Positions 1-9,060 of a DNA stretch of 64,000 nt are shown piece after piece. The stretch is from Paracoccus beibuensis. Lineage in GTDB: Bacteria > Pseudomonadota > Alphaproteobacteria > Rhodobacterales > Rhodobacteraceae. Location of the stretch: assembly GCF_026162625.1 (NCBI RefSeq), contig NZ_JAOTBD010000010.1:43752-107751 (forward strand), read 5' to 3'. The position numbers were made by a program, and so were the translations under genes. The notes under the pieces were generated by a model. That model was not told the DNA's origin. It saw only the letters and a program-made list of their open reading frames with translations, and did no database searches. Numbering within the stretch: the stretch's first letter is position 1; each line of letters starts with the position of its first letter.

Positions 1-935
1 TGCAGGCGGTGGACTGGGTGCTGGACCCGACCGGCACGCCCGCCCCCGCGACCGATCCTGCATTGCGCCCCCCGACCGAGCATGCCGTCACGCTTCGTGC
101 GCAGTTCGCGGTCGAAGGCCGGGACATCCTGGCCGAGGTGACCGTGGCGCCACTGCCGATCGGGCTTGGCCGCGGCGCCTCGATCGCCCTTGTCGACCGT
201 TCGGTGGCCGAGGAGGGTGAGCTGATGCGGCGCGATTTCGTCGCAAATGTCAGCCACGAGCTGAAGACGCCGCTGACCGCGATGATCGGCTTCATCGAGA
301 CGCTGCGCGGTCCCGCCCGCGACGATGAGCGCGCACGCGACCGCTTCCTGGACATCATGGAGCGCGAGGCCAGTCGCATGAACCGGCTGATCAGCGAACT
401 CCTGTCGCTGAGCCGGGTCCAGGCCGAGGAACGCCGCCGTCCGTCGGGCCAGATCGACCTGCCGGGGCTCTTGAACTCTGTGCTGGCAACGCTGTCGCCG
501 CGTGCCGAGGCCGCCGGCGTGGTCGTGTGGACCGAGGGGCTGGACCAGGCGGTGCGCCTGCCGGGCGACGCCGACCAGTTGACGCAGGTGTTCCAGAACC
601 TGATCGAGAACGCGCTGAAATACGGCGGCTCTGGTGGTTCGCTGCGGGTCGGTCTGGCGCATGTCCCCCACGAGGCGGTGCTGCGCGGACCGGGATGGGC
701 GGTGTCCATCGAGGACAAGGGCGAGGGCATCGAGGAACAGCACCTGCCGCGCCTGACCGAGCGGTTCTATCGCGTCGACCCCCACCGGTCGCGCGAACAG
801 GGCGGGACGGGCCTGGGGCTGGCCATCGTCAAGCATATCGTGAGCCGCCACCGCGGCCGCCTGCGGATCGAGAGCCGGCGCGGCGAGGGCAGCCGCTTCA
901 CGGTCATCCTGCCGGAAAAGCTGACGCGGGCCTGA
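1..935 (+). CDS. phoR: PhoR-type sensor histidine kinase, 3' part (5' end outside window)
   Basis: The reading frame is open from the first base, so this is the C-terminal part of a larger gene; the GTG at base 9 is probably internal. Visible modules are the end of a PAS-like region, the dimerisation/phosphoacceptor helix with SHELKTPL (H-box, around residue 80), the N-box NLIENALKYG, the G1 box with DKGEGI, and the G2 box GGTGLGLAIVKHI near the end. This H-box with a following TAMIGFIETL is typical of PhoR, the inner-membrane kinase that phosphorylates PhoB under phosphate limitation. The N-terminal membrane segments lie upstream of the window. The family (HisKA/HATPase_c) is certain; PhoR rather than another kinase is an inference from motif similarity. 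Confidence 0.85.
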   Translation, partial: QAVDWVLDPTGTPAPATDPALRPPTEHAVTLRAQFAVEGRDILAEVTVAPLPIGLGRGASIALVDRSVAEEGELMRRDFVANVSHELKTPLTAMIGFIETLRGPARDDERARDRFLDIMEREASRMNRLISELLSLSRVQAEERRRPSGQIDLPGLLNSVLATLSPRAEAAGVVVWTEGLDQAVRLPGDADQLTQVFQNLIENALKYGGSGGSLRVGLAHVPHEAVLRGPGWAVSIEDKGEGIEEQHLPRLTERFYRVDPHRSREQGGTGLGLAIVKHIVSRHRGRLRIESRRGEGSRFTVILPEKLTRA

Positions 936-1032
936 TCCGGGGCAGGCGTCCGGAAGATGCGGGCGCGGCCCTCTCGCCCTTGGCGCGCGGTTGGCCTATA
1001 AGCGCGCCAGGTCTTGAGGAAGGAATACCGTC

Positions 1033-1788
1033 ATGTCGCAATCGTCCGGGGTCGATCCGGCCAAGCTGGCTGCCGCAAGGGCGGCCGTCGCGCTGGTCGA
1101 GGACGGGATGAAGCTGGGGCTGGGCACAGGCTCGACCGCGGCGATCATGGTGCGCGAGCTTGCCGCGCGCGTCACGGCCGAGGGGTTGACGCTGCGCTGT
1201 GCCGCCACGTCCCAGGCAACCGCCGACCTGGCCCAAAGCCTCGGTCTGAAGGTCGAGAGCCTGGACGAGATCGGCTGGCTGGACATGACCATCGACGGCG
1301 CCGACGAGGTCGATCCCGACCTGCACCTGATCAAGGGCGGCGGGGCCGCGCATCTGCGCGAGAAGATCGTCGCCGCCGCCAGCGACCGCATGGTGGTCGT
1401 CGCCGATCCCGGCAAGGTCGTGGAAACGCTGGGGGCCTTCCCGCTGCCGGTCGAGGTCCTGGGCTTCGGGTTCGAAACCACGCGCAAACTGATCCGCCGT
1501 GCCCTGGGCGAGCTGGAGCTGGGCGGCCACGACGTGATGCAGCGCCTGAAGGGCAGCGACCCGGTCATCACCGACGAAGGCAACCTGATCCTGGACCTGC
1601 ACCTGGGCTGCATCCCCGACGCGCCCGCCCTGGCGCGCGCGCTGGCGGCGATTCCCGGCGTGGTCGAACATGGCCTGTTCCTGGGCATGTGCGACCTGGC
1701 AATCATCGGGCGCAAGGACGGCACCGTTGTTGAACTGGCACGCGATGCCGACATCGACGCCGACCTGCTGGCCAACGAAGGAGAGTGA
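1033..1788 (+). CDS. rpiA: Ribose-5-phosphate isomerase A
   Basis: Interconverts ribose 5-phosphate and ribulose 5-phosphate in the pentose phosphate pathway. The 251-residue product has the family motifs GTGST (residues 31-35), DGADEVD (88-94) and KGGGAA followed by LREK (101 onward), with Glu110 in the position of the catalytic base. A purine-rich GAGGAAGG lies just before the ATG at 1033. The stop is followed within a few bases by the GTG of the glutathione reductase gene, so the two are probably cotranscribed. Length is slightly above the E. coli enzyme (219) and fits alphaproteobacterial RpiA. Confidence 0.95.
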   Translation: MSQSSGVDPAKLAAARAAVALVEDGMKLGLGTGSTAAIMVRELAARVTAEGLTLRCAATSQATADLAQSLGLKVESLDEIGWLDMTIDGADEVDPDLHLIKGGGAAHLREKIVAAASDRMVVVADPGKVVETLGAFPLPVEVLGFGFETTRKLIRRALGELELGGHDVMQRLKGSDPVITDEGNLILDLHLGCIPDAPALARALAAIPGVVEHGLFLGMCDLAIIGRKDGTVVELARDADIDADLLANEGE

Positions 1789-1792
1789 AGCT

Positions 1793-3172
1793 GTGACTTT
1801 CGACTATGACCTGTTCGTGATCGGCGGCGGCTCGGGCGGTGTGCGCGCGGCGCGGATCGCGGCGGGCGAACATGGCGCCAAGGTGGGCCTGGCCGAAGAA
1901 AGCCGCATGGGCGGCACCTGCGTGATCCGCGGCTGTGTGCCGAAGAAGCTGATGATCTTCGCGTCCCAGGCGGGGCTGATGGCCGAGGAGATGCGCGGCT
2001 ATGGCTGGGCCGACGCGCAGACCGGCCCCTTCAGCTGGGAGATCTTCCGCGAAAAGCTGGACGCCGAGCTGTCCCGGCTGGAGCTGATCTATCGCGCCGG
2101 GCTCGAGCGGGCAGGGGTGGAGGTCCACGACCAGCGCGCGACCCTTGTAGGCCACCACGAGGTGGAACTGGCCGACGGCACCAGAAAGACCGCGCGTCAT
2201 ATCCTGATCGCCGCCGGCGGCCGTCCGGCCAAGATCGGCATCCCGGGCGAGGAACTGGGGATGGTGTCCGACGACCTGTTCCTGATGGACAAGCTGCCGG
2301 GGCGTGTGCTGCTGATCGGCGGCGGCTTCATCGCCTGCGAATTCTCGACCATCCTGGCGGGGCTGGGGGTCGACGCTGTGCAGGTCTATCGCGGCGACGC
2401 GGTGCTGCGCGGCTTCGACCGCGAAGCGCGCGACCTGGCGACCCTGCAGCTGAGCGCGGTGGGCGTCGACCTGCGCCTAGGCTTGACGCCCACGCGGCTG
2501 GACAAGGTGGGTGACGGCATCGAGGTCGCCTTCGACGACGGCAGCAGCGACCGCTTCGACGCGGTGCTGTTCGCGACCGGGCGCACGCCCTATACCGGCG
2601 GCCTGGGGCTCGAGAATACCGAAGTCCGCCTGAAGCCGAACGGCGCCATCGAGGTGGATGAGTGGTCGCAGACCTGCGTGCCCTCGATCTTCGCGGTGGG
2701 CGACGTGACCGACCGGGTGAACCTGACGCCCGTCGCGATCCGCGAGGGTCACAGCTTTGCCGACACGATGTTCGGGTCGAAGCCGCGCAAGGTCGATCAT
2801 TCGGTCGTGGCCAGCGCCGTCTATCTGCGCCCGCACGAACTGGGCACCGTCGGCCTGACCGAGGAAGAGGCGAAGGTCCGCGGGCCGGTCGATGTCTATT
2901 CCACCGTCTTCCGTCCCATGCGGTCGATGTTCGCGGGCAGCGACGCCCGCGTGATGATGAAGCTGCTGGTCGATCCGGCGACCGACAGGGTGCTGGGCTG
3001 TCACATCTTCGGCCCCGAAGCCGGAGAGATGATCCAGCTGGCCGCCATCCCCATCGGCATGGGCGCGACCAAGGCGCAGTTCGACGCGACCATCGCCGTG
3101 CATCCTACCGCGGCCGAGGAACTTGTCACGATGCGTGCGCCGTCGCGCCGGCACGGCGACCTGCACGGCTGA
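1793..3172 (+). CDS. gor: Glutathione-disulfide reductase
   Basis: FAD- and NADPH-dependent reduction of oxidised glutathione in the cytoplasm. The product is 459 residues when started at the GTG at 1793, which sits 8 bases after a GGAGAG ribosome site; the longer open frame upstream lies inside rpiA and is rejected. It shows the FAD Rossmann motif GGGSGG (11-16), the redox-active pair C43 and C48 in GGTCVIRGCVPKK, which is the glutathione reductase form of the class I oxidoreductase signature, a second nucleotide-binding motif GGGFIACEF in the middle, and the C-terminal HPTAAEE that supplies the catalytic histidine/glutamate from the partner subunit. Confidence 0.95.
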   Translation: MTFDYDLFVIGGGSGGVRAARIAAGEHGAKVGLAEESRMGGTCVIRGCVPKKLMIFASQAGLMAEEMRGYGWADAQTGPFSWEIFREKLDAELSRLELIYRAGLERAGVEVHDQRATLVGHHEVELADGTRKTARHILIAAGGRPAKIGIPGEELGMVSDDLFLMDKLPGRVLLIGGGFIACEFSTILAGLGVDAVQVYRGDAVLRGFDREARDLATLQLSAVGVDLRLGLTPTRLDKVGDGIEVAFDDGSSDRFDAVLFATGRTPYTGGLGLENTEVRLKPNGAIEVDEWSQTCVPSIFAVGDVTDRVNLTPVAIREGHSFADTMFGSKPRKVDHSVVASAVYLRPHELGTVGLTEEEAKVRGPVDVYSTVFRPMRSMFAGSDARVMMKLLVDPATDRVLGCHIFGPEAGEMIQLAAIPIGMGATKAQFDATIAVHPTAAEELVTMRAPSRRHGDLHG

Positions 3173-3212
3173 CAAAACCGTGGGCGCGGCCGCAGGTCGC
3201 AGCTGACGGGCC

Positions 3213-3250
3213 GGGGCAGGGTTGACATTTCAGCCCTGCGCCCCAGTTTT
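3213..3250 (+). terminator. Terminator-like hairpin after gor
   Basis: The arms GGGGCAGGG and CCCTGCGCCCC (one bulged base) are followed by AGTTTT. The loop side contains TTGACA (3222-3227), which also looks like a -35 element for hflK, but no good -10 follows at 16-18 bases. It either terminates gor or is part of the hflK leader. Confidence 0.4.
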
Positions 3251-3286
3251 CAACTAACGGAATTTCCAGCGAAAGAAGGACCATCG

Positions 3287-4501
3287 ATGGCAAATCAGGG
3301 CCCCTGGGGCGGAGGCGGCGGAGGCAATGGCGGCCGGGATGACGGAGATCGGGACAAGCGCCCGGCAGGCCGTCCCTGGGACGACCAGCAGCCGCCGAAC
3401 GGATCGCGGCGTCCGGGGCCCGGCGACTCTCAGCGTCCCGAGATCGAGGACCTGATGAAGAAGGGCCAGGAACGACTGCGCGTCCTGATGGGGGGCCGCG
3501 GATCGGGCGGCACCGGCGGCGGCGGTGGCCGCGGGCCGGGCGGTCCGAACTTTGGGCTGAACCGCTCCACCGTGGCCATTGCGGGCCTGGCTGCGGTGGC
3601 GCTCTGGGCGTTTTCCAGCTTTTACCGCGTGCAGACGAACGAACAGTCGGTCGAGTTCCTGTTCGGCCGCGCCGTCGCCGTCGGAACCGAGGGCCTCAAC
3701 TTTGCCCCCTGGCCATTCGTCACCGCCGAGGTCGTGCCGGTCACCAACGAACGCGTGACCGAGATCGGCACCGGGCGCGGCGGAGAGATGGACAGCGGCC
3801 TGATGCTGACCCGTGATCAGAACATCGTGGACATGGAATACCAGGTCGTCTGGAACATCTCGGATCCCGAGAAGTACCTGTTCAACCTGGCCGATCCCGC
3901 CGACACCATGCGCGCCGTGGCCGAATCCGCCATGCGCGACATCATCGCGCGGTCGGAACTTGCTCCGATCCTGAACCGCGACCGGGGCGCCATCGCGTCC
4001 GACCTGCAGGAATCGGTGCAGTCGACGCTGGACGCCTATCAGTCCGGGATCAACGTGATCCGGGTCAACCTGGACCGCGCCGACCCGCCAGAGGAGGTGA
4101 TCGACAGCTTCCGTGCCGTCCAGGCCGCCCAGCAGGAACGCGACCGGCTTGAGAAGGAGGCCGATGCCTATGCCAACCGCGTCCTGGCCCAGGCCCGCGG
4201 CGACGCGGCGCAGGCGCTGGAGCAGGCCGAGGGCTATCGCGCCGAGGCGGTGAACACCGCCGCCGGTGAAGCCGCGCGCTTCAACTCGATCTACGAGGAA
4301 TACGTGAACGCCCCCGAAGTGACCCGCCGCCGGATGTATCTGGAAACGATGGAGCAGGTGCTGGGCGACGTGAACAAGATCATCATCGGCGAAGGCGTCA
4401 GCCAGGGCTCGGGCATCGTGCCATACCTGCCGCTCGACCAGCTGCGCGGAGGTGCATCCGCACCCGCCGCAATCAACACGACCAGCGGAGGGACGAACTG
4501 A
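3287..4501 (+). CDS. hflK: FtsH protease regulator HflK
   Basis: Stomatin/prohibitin (SPFH) family membrane protein that with HflC forms the cage around the membrane protease FtsH. The 404-residue product has a glycine- and charge-rich cytoplasmic N-terminus (residues 1-90, with runs of Gly), one transmembrane helix at about 95-111, then the SPFH domain and a long helical region rich in Ala/Glu/Arg (about 280-350). A good AGAAGGA site precedes the ATG. Its stop codon overlaps the hflC start by one base (TGATG), so the two are translationally coupled. Confidence 0.93.
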   Translation: MANQGPWGGGGGGNGGRDDGDRDKRPAGRPWDDQQPPNGSRRPGPGDSQRPEIEDLMKKGQERLRVLMGGRGSGGTGGGGGRGPGGPNFGLNRSTVAIAGLAAVALWAFSSFYRVQTNEQSVEFLFGRAVAVGTEGLNFAPWPFVTAEVVPVTNERVTEIGTGRGGEMDSGLMLTRDQNIVDMEYQVVWNISDPEKYLFNLADPADTMRAVAESAMRDIIARSELAPILNRDRGAIASDLQESVQSTLDAYQSGINVIRVNLDRADPPEEVIDSFRAVQAAQQERDRLEKEADAYANRVLAQARGDAAQALEQAEGYRAEAVNTAAGEAARFNSIYEEYVNAPEVTRRRMYLETMEQVLGDVNKIIIGEGVSQGSGIVPYLPLDQLRGGASAPAAINTTSGGTN

Positions 4502-5718
4502 TGGCCCGCAACAGGATAGCAGGCGCCTTGGCGATCCCGCTGCTGATCGTCGTCGCGGTCGTGGCCGCGACCGCGATGTTCATCGTCGACGAACGTGAAA
4601 AGGCACTCGTGCTGCGCCTTGGCCGCGTGGTCGATGTGCAGGAAGCGCCGGGACTGAACTTCAAGATCCCGCTGATCGACAACGTGGTGAAATATGATGG
4701 GCGCATCCTGGGACTGCCGACCAGCCCGCTGGAAGTGACGCCGCTGGATGACCGCCGCCTGGTGGTCGACGCCTTCGCCCGCTGGCGGATCACCGATCCG
4801 GTCCGCTTCCGCCAGGCTGTCGGCACCGCTGGCGTGCAGGGCGCCCAGATGCGGCTGGAGCCGATCGTCAGGAACGCCATCCGCGAGGTGTTGGGCACCG
4901 TGCCGTCGACTCAGGTCCTGTCGGACGACCGCACGACGCTGATGAACCAGATCCGCGACGAGGCGCGCAGCAACTCGGGCGGTCTCGGAGTCGAGATCAT
5001 CGACGTGCGCCTGACGCGCACCGACCTGCCCGAGCAGAACCTGACCGCGACCTATGCCCGGATGCGTGCCGAACGTGAACGCGAGGCCGCCGACGAGATC
5101 GCCCGCGGTGGCGAGGCCGCGCAGCGGGTCCGCGCGGCGGCAGACCGGACCGTGGTCGAGCTGACATCCGAGGCGCAGCGCCGCGCCGAGATCGTCCGTG
5201 GCGAGGCCGATGCGCAGCGCAACGCGATCTATGCCGACGCCTATGGCCGCGACCCCGAGTTCTTCGCCTTCACCCGGTCGCTGACCTCATACCAGCGGGC
5301 CTTGCGCGGCGAGAACAGCTCGATCGTCCTGCAGCCGGACAGCGAGTTCTTCACCTACCTGTCCAACGACGGGTCGGCGAATGCCAACCCGGCACCGACG
5401 CCCGTGCCGCCGGGCGATTCCTCGGCGGCAGTGACCGCACCGGCGACCACCGAAGACGACGAGGAACTGGTCACGCCAGAGGTGACAGACCGCGAAGGCA
5501 ACCGGTTGGGTGAATCCGCAGGCGTCCGCCTGACTCCGGTCCCGGAAAGCCTGGTCACCCCGCCGCAGCAGGACGGCGAGATCCTGATGCCCGACGCCAC
5601 CATCGGCGAGAACGGGGCCCCTCAGCCCGATCCCGCCGCCGAGGCCCCGGAAGCGGCGCCCGAAGCGGCCCCGGAAGAGGCTCCGGAAGCCGCGCCGGAA
5701 GAGGTTCCGGCGAACTGA
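4501..5718 (+). CDS. hflC: FtsH protease regulator HflC with acidic Ala/Pro/Glu tail
   Basis: Partner of HflK in the HflKC-FtsH complex. An N-terminal membrane anchor (about residues 8-26) is followed by the SPFH domain and an Arg/Glu/Ala-rich helical region that ends near residue 285. The protein is 405 residues, about 70-100 longer than typical HflC. The extra C-terminal part is proline-, threonine- and glutamate-rich and ends in imperfect EAAPEEAP-type repeats, so it is probably disordered and, by HflC topology, periplasmic. The function of the tail is unknown. A strong terminator follows directly, closing the hflKC operon. Confidence 0.92.
   Translation: MARNRIAGALAIPLLIVVAVVAATAMFIVDEREKALVLRLGRVVDVQEAPGLNFKIPLIDNVVKYDGRILGLPTSPLEVTPLDDRRLVVDAFARWRITDPVRFRQAVGTAGVQGAQMRLEPIVRNAIREVLGTVPSTQVLSDDRTTLMNQIRDEARSNSGGLGVEIIDVRLTRTDLPEQNLTATYARMRAEREREAADEIARGGEAAQRVRAAADRTVVELTSEAQRRAEIVRGEADAQRNAIYADAYGRDPEFFAFTRSLTSYQRALRGENSSIVLQPDSEFFTYLSNDGSANANPAPTPVPPGDSSAAVTAPATTEDDEELVTPEVTDREGNRLGESAGVRLTPVPESLVTPPQQDGEILMPDATIGENGAPQPDPAAEAPEAAPEAAPEEAPEAAPEEVPAN
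5641..5711 (+). repeat. Imperfect 12-bp coding repeat at the end of hflC
   Basis: About six imperfect copies of a four-codon unit (Glu-Ala-Ala/Ala-Glu-Pro variants, GAAGCGGCSCC-like) encode the acidic Ala/Pro/Glu tail of HflC. Such repeats can change copy number by slippage. Confidence 0.7.
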
Positions 5719-5723
5719 AACGG

Positions 5724-5757
5724 AAGAACGGGCAGAGGGCGACCTCTGCCCGTTCTT
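5724..5757 (+). terminator. Intrinsic terminator of hflKC
   Basis: A perfect 15-bp stem (5724-5738 with 5743-5757) closes a 4-base GCGA loop. The descending arm ends in CTT with only a short T-rich stretch. It lies 5 bases after the hflC stop. Confidence 0.8.
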
Positions 5758-5905
5758 CATTCACGACTTGCAACAAAAGTCACAATGAGTTCACGTTCCG
5801 CGAGCGTGGTTTATTTGCAACTCTGACCTACATTGCGTTCATAGGCACCGCAGCGCAGGCCGTGCAACGACGACCGGGCTGCCCAGAAAGATGAGGACAC
5901 CCAGC

Positions 5906-7495
5906 ATGAAATCGCTTCTTCCTCGCCATCTCGTGACCGCTTCGGCGCTGGCCCTCGTGGTCGGCCTTGGCCATGCGGGCGCCCAGCAGGTGGTCGAGCC
6001 CGCCAACGACGACGTTTCTCCCGAGGTCAGCCAGAAGGCGCAAGAGGCCGCCGACGCCAACCAGCCGCTTGGTGCCGCAGCCGAGCCGACCGAATCTGCT
6101 CAGGTCATGCCGGGCAGCTTTGCCGACCTTGCCGAGCAGGTGTCGCCGGCGGTCGTGAACATCACGACGACCTCGGTCGTGTCGCAGCCGACCGGCGGAC
6201 CCGGCGGCCCGGTCCTTCCCGAAGGCAGCCCGTTTTCCGACCTGTTCCGGGACTTCGGCTTTCCCGGCGTACCTGGCGGCCCCGAAGGGATGCCACAGCA
6301 GCGCCAGATGCCGCAGCGGTCGAACGCGCTGGGGTCGGGCTTCGTGATCTCGGCCGACGGCTATGTCGTCACGAACAACCACGTGATCGAGGGCGCCGAC
6401 CAGATCGAGGTCGAGTTCTATTCCGGCGAAACGCTGCCGGCCGAGGTCGTCGGCACTGACCCGAACACGGACGTGGCGCTTCTGAAGGTCGAGAGCGAGG
6501 AGGCCATCCCGTTCGTCCGCTTCGGCAACAGCGACGACGCGCGCGTTGGCGACTGGGTGCTGGCGCTGGGGAACCCGCTGGGGCAGGGCTTTTCGGCCAG
6601 CTCGGGCATTGTGTCGGCCCGCAACCGCGAACTGTCCGGCACCTATGACGACTATCTGCAGACCGACGCGGCGATCAACCGCGGCAACTCTGGCGGGCCG
6701 CTGTTCAACCTGGACGGCGAAGTTGTCGGTGTGAACACGGCAATCCTGTCGCCCAACGGCGGCTCGATCGGCATCGGCTTCTCGATGGCGTCGAACGTCG
6801 TCTCGCAGGTCGTCGACCAGCTTCGCGAATTCGGTGAGACCCGTCGCGGCTGGTTGGGCGTGATGATCCAGGACGTCACCCCGGAAATGGCCGAGGCGCT
6901 TGGTCTCGAACAGGCGGGCGGCGCGATGATCACGGACGTTCCCGAAGGCCCGGCGCGCGATGCCGGCCTGCAGATGGGCGATGTGATCACCAGCTTCGAC
7001 GGTGCCGAGGTCGAGGATACGCGTGGCCTTGTCCGCCGGGTTGCCGAAGCGCCCGCGGGCGAGACGGTGCAGGTCCTTGTCCAGCGCGACGGCGAAAGCG
7101 AGACGCTGGACGTGACCTTGGGCCGCCGAGAGACCGCGCAGGGTGTCGCCGAGGCAGAGACGCCGGACGAGCCGACTGAATCGGATGTGCTGGGCATGAC
7201 CGTGATCCCGCTGACGCCCGAAATGGCGGCAGAGTTGGGTGCGTCGGGCGACAGCCAGGGGCTGGTCATCACCGGCGTCGACGCCGAAAGCGCGGCGGCC
7301 GAAAAGGGCCTGGCCGCAGGCGACGTCATCACCGAGGTGAACCAGCAGCCCGTCGCGTCGGTCGCCGACCTCGAGGCGCAGATCCAGGAAGCCCGCGACG
7401 CCGGCCGCCGATCCGTGCTGATGTTGATCCGCCGCGGCGGTGAGCCGCTGTTTTTGGCGCTGCCGCTGGCCGAAGAAGAGGCCACGGCCGAGTGA
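5906..7495 (+). CDS. degP: Periplasmic serine protease DegP/HtrA family (Do)
   Basis: Envelope quality-control protease/chaperone that degrades or refolds misfolded periplasmic proteins. The ATG at 5906 is preferred over the one at 5891 because GATGAGGAC lies at proper distance and the product then begins directly with a Sec signal peptide (cleavage near GAGA-QQ, about residue 26). The trypsin-like domain carries the triad H159 (TNNHVIEGA), D189 (NTDVALLK) and S262 (GNSGGPL). Two PDZ domains follow (about 295-390 and 420-515), as in DegP/MucD-type enzymes. It stands alone between two terminators, so it has its own promoter in the 145-base gap after hflC, where no clear sigma consensus was found. 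FtsH regulators next door have a related protein-quality role. Confidence 0.93.
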   Translation: MKSLLPRHLVTASALALVVGLGHAGAQQVVEPANDDVSPEVSQKAQEAADANQPLGAAAEPTESAQVMPGSFADLAEQVSPAVVNITTTSVVSQPTGGPGGPVLPEGSPFSDLFRDFGFPGVPGGPEGMPQQRQMPQRSNALGSGFVISADGYVVTNNHVIEGADQIEVEFYSGETLPAEVVGTDPNTDVALLKVESEEAIPFVRFGNSDDARVGDWVLALGNPLGQGFSASSGIVSARNRELSGTYDDYLQTDAAINRGNSGGPLFNLDGEVVGVNTAILSPNGGSIGIGFSMASNVVSQVVDQLREFGETRRGWLGVMIQDVTPEMAEALGLEQAGGAMITDVPEGPARDAGLQMGDVITSFDGAEVEDTRGLVRRVAEAPAGETVQVLVQRDGESETLDVTLGRRETAQGVAEAETPDEPTESDVLGMTVIPLTPEMAAELGASGDSQGLVITGVDAESAAAEKGLAAGDVITEVNQQPVASVADLEAQIQEARDAGRRSVLMLIRRGGEPLFLALPLAEEEATAE

Positions 7496-7503
7496 ACGAC
7501 CAG

Positions 7504-7903
<400 letters not shown>

Positions 7904-8021
7904 CGGTATCCGGCGGCCGTTGGATCCCGGCCGCCCCGGCCTGCGTTGGACCTTGCGATTGCGGCGGCTGCCATGACGACATGGCCCGCCTGACAAGGTC
8001 CAAATACGCAGGAGGATGACC

Positions 8022-8273
8022 ATGACCACGGCCAAGCTGACCTTCGAGGGCGTACCGCCGATGGAAGGCACTGTCGAGGCGGGCGGCGATTACGTCCGCT
8101 TCCACACCACGTCCGTACCCGACGCGGACGCGCTTGCTGAACCCCGGGACGGCATGATCGACTTCGACGGCCATTGCGAGAAGGTGCTGCTGGAAAGCGC
8201 GCAGCCCAGCAAGGACGATAGCAACAGCGGCGGGTACGAGCTTGTGCTGCGCCGCTACCAGCCCTCGGCCTGA
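8022..8273 (+). CDS. Small uncharacterised protein, 83 residues
   Basis: I do not recognise this family. The ATG at 8022 is preferred to the one at 8016 because GGAGG (8011-8015) is then at about 6 bases. The product is soluble, acidic (many Asp/Glu), with no signal peptide, no membrane segment and a single Cys. It looks like a compact beta-rich domain (TAKLTFEGVPP, RFHTTSVP, YELVLRRYQP). It lies between the ferredoxin and a GST-fold gene on the same strand, with 25 bases to the next start, so cotranscription with the GST gene is likely. Confidence 0.7.
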   Translation: MTTAKLTFEGVPPMEGTVEAGGDYVRFHTTSVPDADALAEPRDGMIDFDGHCEKVLLESAQPSKDDSNSGGYELVLRRYQPSA

Positions 8274-8298
8274 CGGTGGCGCCGGCACGGGGTCGCCC

Positions 8299-8853
8299 AT
8301 GACGGGCCTGGTCCTGTGGCATGTTCCGTTTTCCCGGTCGGTCCGCATCCTGTGGCTGCTGGACGAAGTCGGCTGCCCCTATCGGCTGGAGATCCTGCCA
8401 GCGCCCGCCGATCTGGACGCGGCGCTGCATCCCGAACGGTCCCCCGCGCTGCGCGACGGCGACGTCAAGATGCACGAGACCGGCGCCATGACCGAGTGGC
8501 TCTGCGAGACGCGCGCGCCGCAGTTCTGGCGCGCGCCCGGTGCTTCGGGGCGGATCGGCTGGCTGGACTGGCTGCACTTCGCCGAGACCCTGCTGCACCT
8601 TGTCGCCGCCCGCAACACCCCCGGCGGTGCCGGGCGGCTGGCCTCGTCACTTGATCTTCTTGCGGATCGGCTGGACGGGTCGGAGTGGCTGCTCAGCCAT
8701 TTCAGCGGCGCGGATTGCCAGATGGGCTATGCCGTCTGGATTGCCGCGCAGCTCGGGCCGCTGGAAGACAGACCTGCGCTAAGGGCCTACCTCGACCGCT
8801 GCCTGACGCGCCCGGCCTTCCGTGCCGCGACGACGGGAGCTCCGTGGCTCTAG
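8299..8853 (+). CDS. Glutathione S-transferase family protein
   Basis: A 184-residue protein with the N-terminal thioredoxin-like GST domain (WHVPFSRSVRILWLLDE, then a region resembling the glutathione-contact segment) and a helical C-terminal domain. The likely catalytic/glutathione-contact residue is a Ser in PFSRS near residue 10. The start at 8299 gives a product beginning directly with the first beta strand; the longer frame from 8242 overlaps the previous gene. Substrate is unknown. The glutathione reductase gene is in the same window but not in the same operon. Confidence 0.8.
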   Translation: MTGLVLWHVPFSRSVRILWLLDEVGCPYRLEILPAPADLDAALHPERSPALRDGDVKMHETGAMTEWLCETRAPQFWRAPGASGRIGWLDWLHFAETLLHLVAARNTPGGAGRLASSLDLLADRLDGSEWLLSHFSGADCQMGYAVWIAAQLGPLEDRPALRAYLDRCLTRPAFRAATTGAPWL

Positions 8854-9060
8854 CGGGCGGGGTGGCCGCGTAAGCCCGGTCGCTGAATGACGATCCTGCG
8901 CCTGCTTTCGATTTGGCCGCTGTCTGGCGCGCCCTATCTTCCTCCCGCGACGAGAGGGGGACCCGGCTTTTCTTCACATGTGCAAAAACCGGCGGTCCTG
9001 GCAGCCAACGGCATCCAGCGTGCACACGTCGCCGCCACAGCCACTTGCTGCGTGCGGGCA

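Noticed and set aside
8854..9060. Possible small gene or RNA between the GST gene and mfd
   Set aside because: The open frames there overlap mfd or the GST gene and resemble nothing; no tRNA, SRP RNA or terminator pattern was seen.
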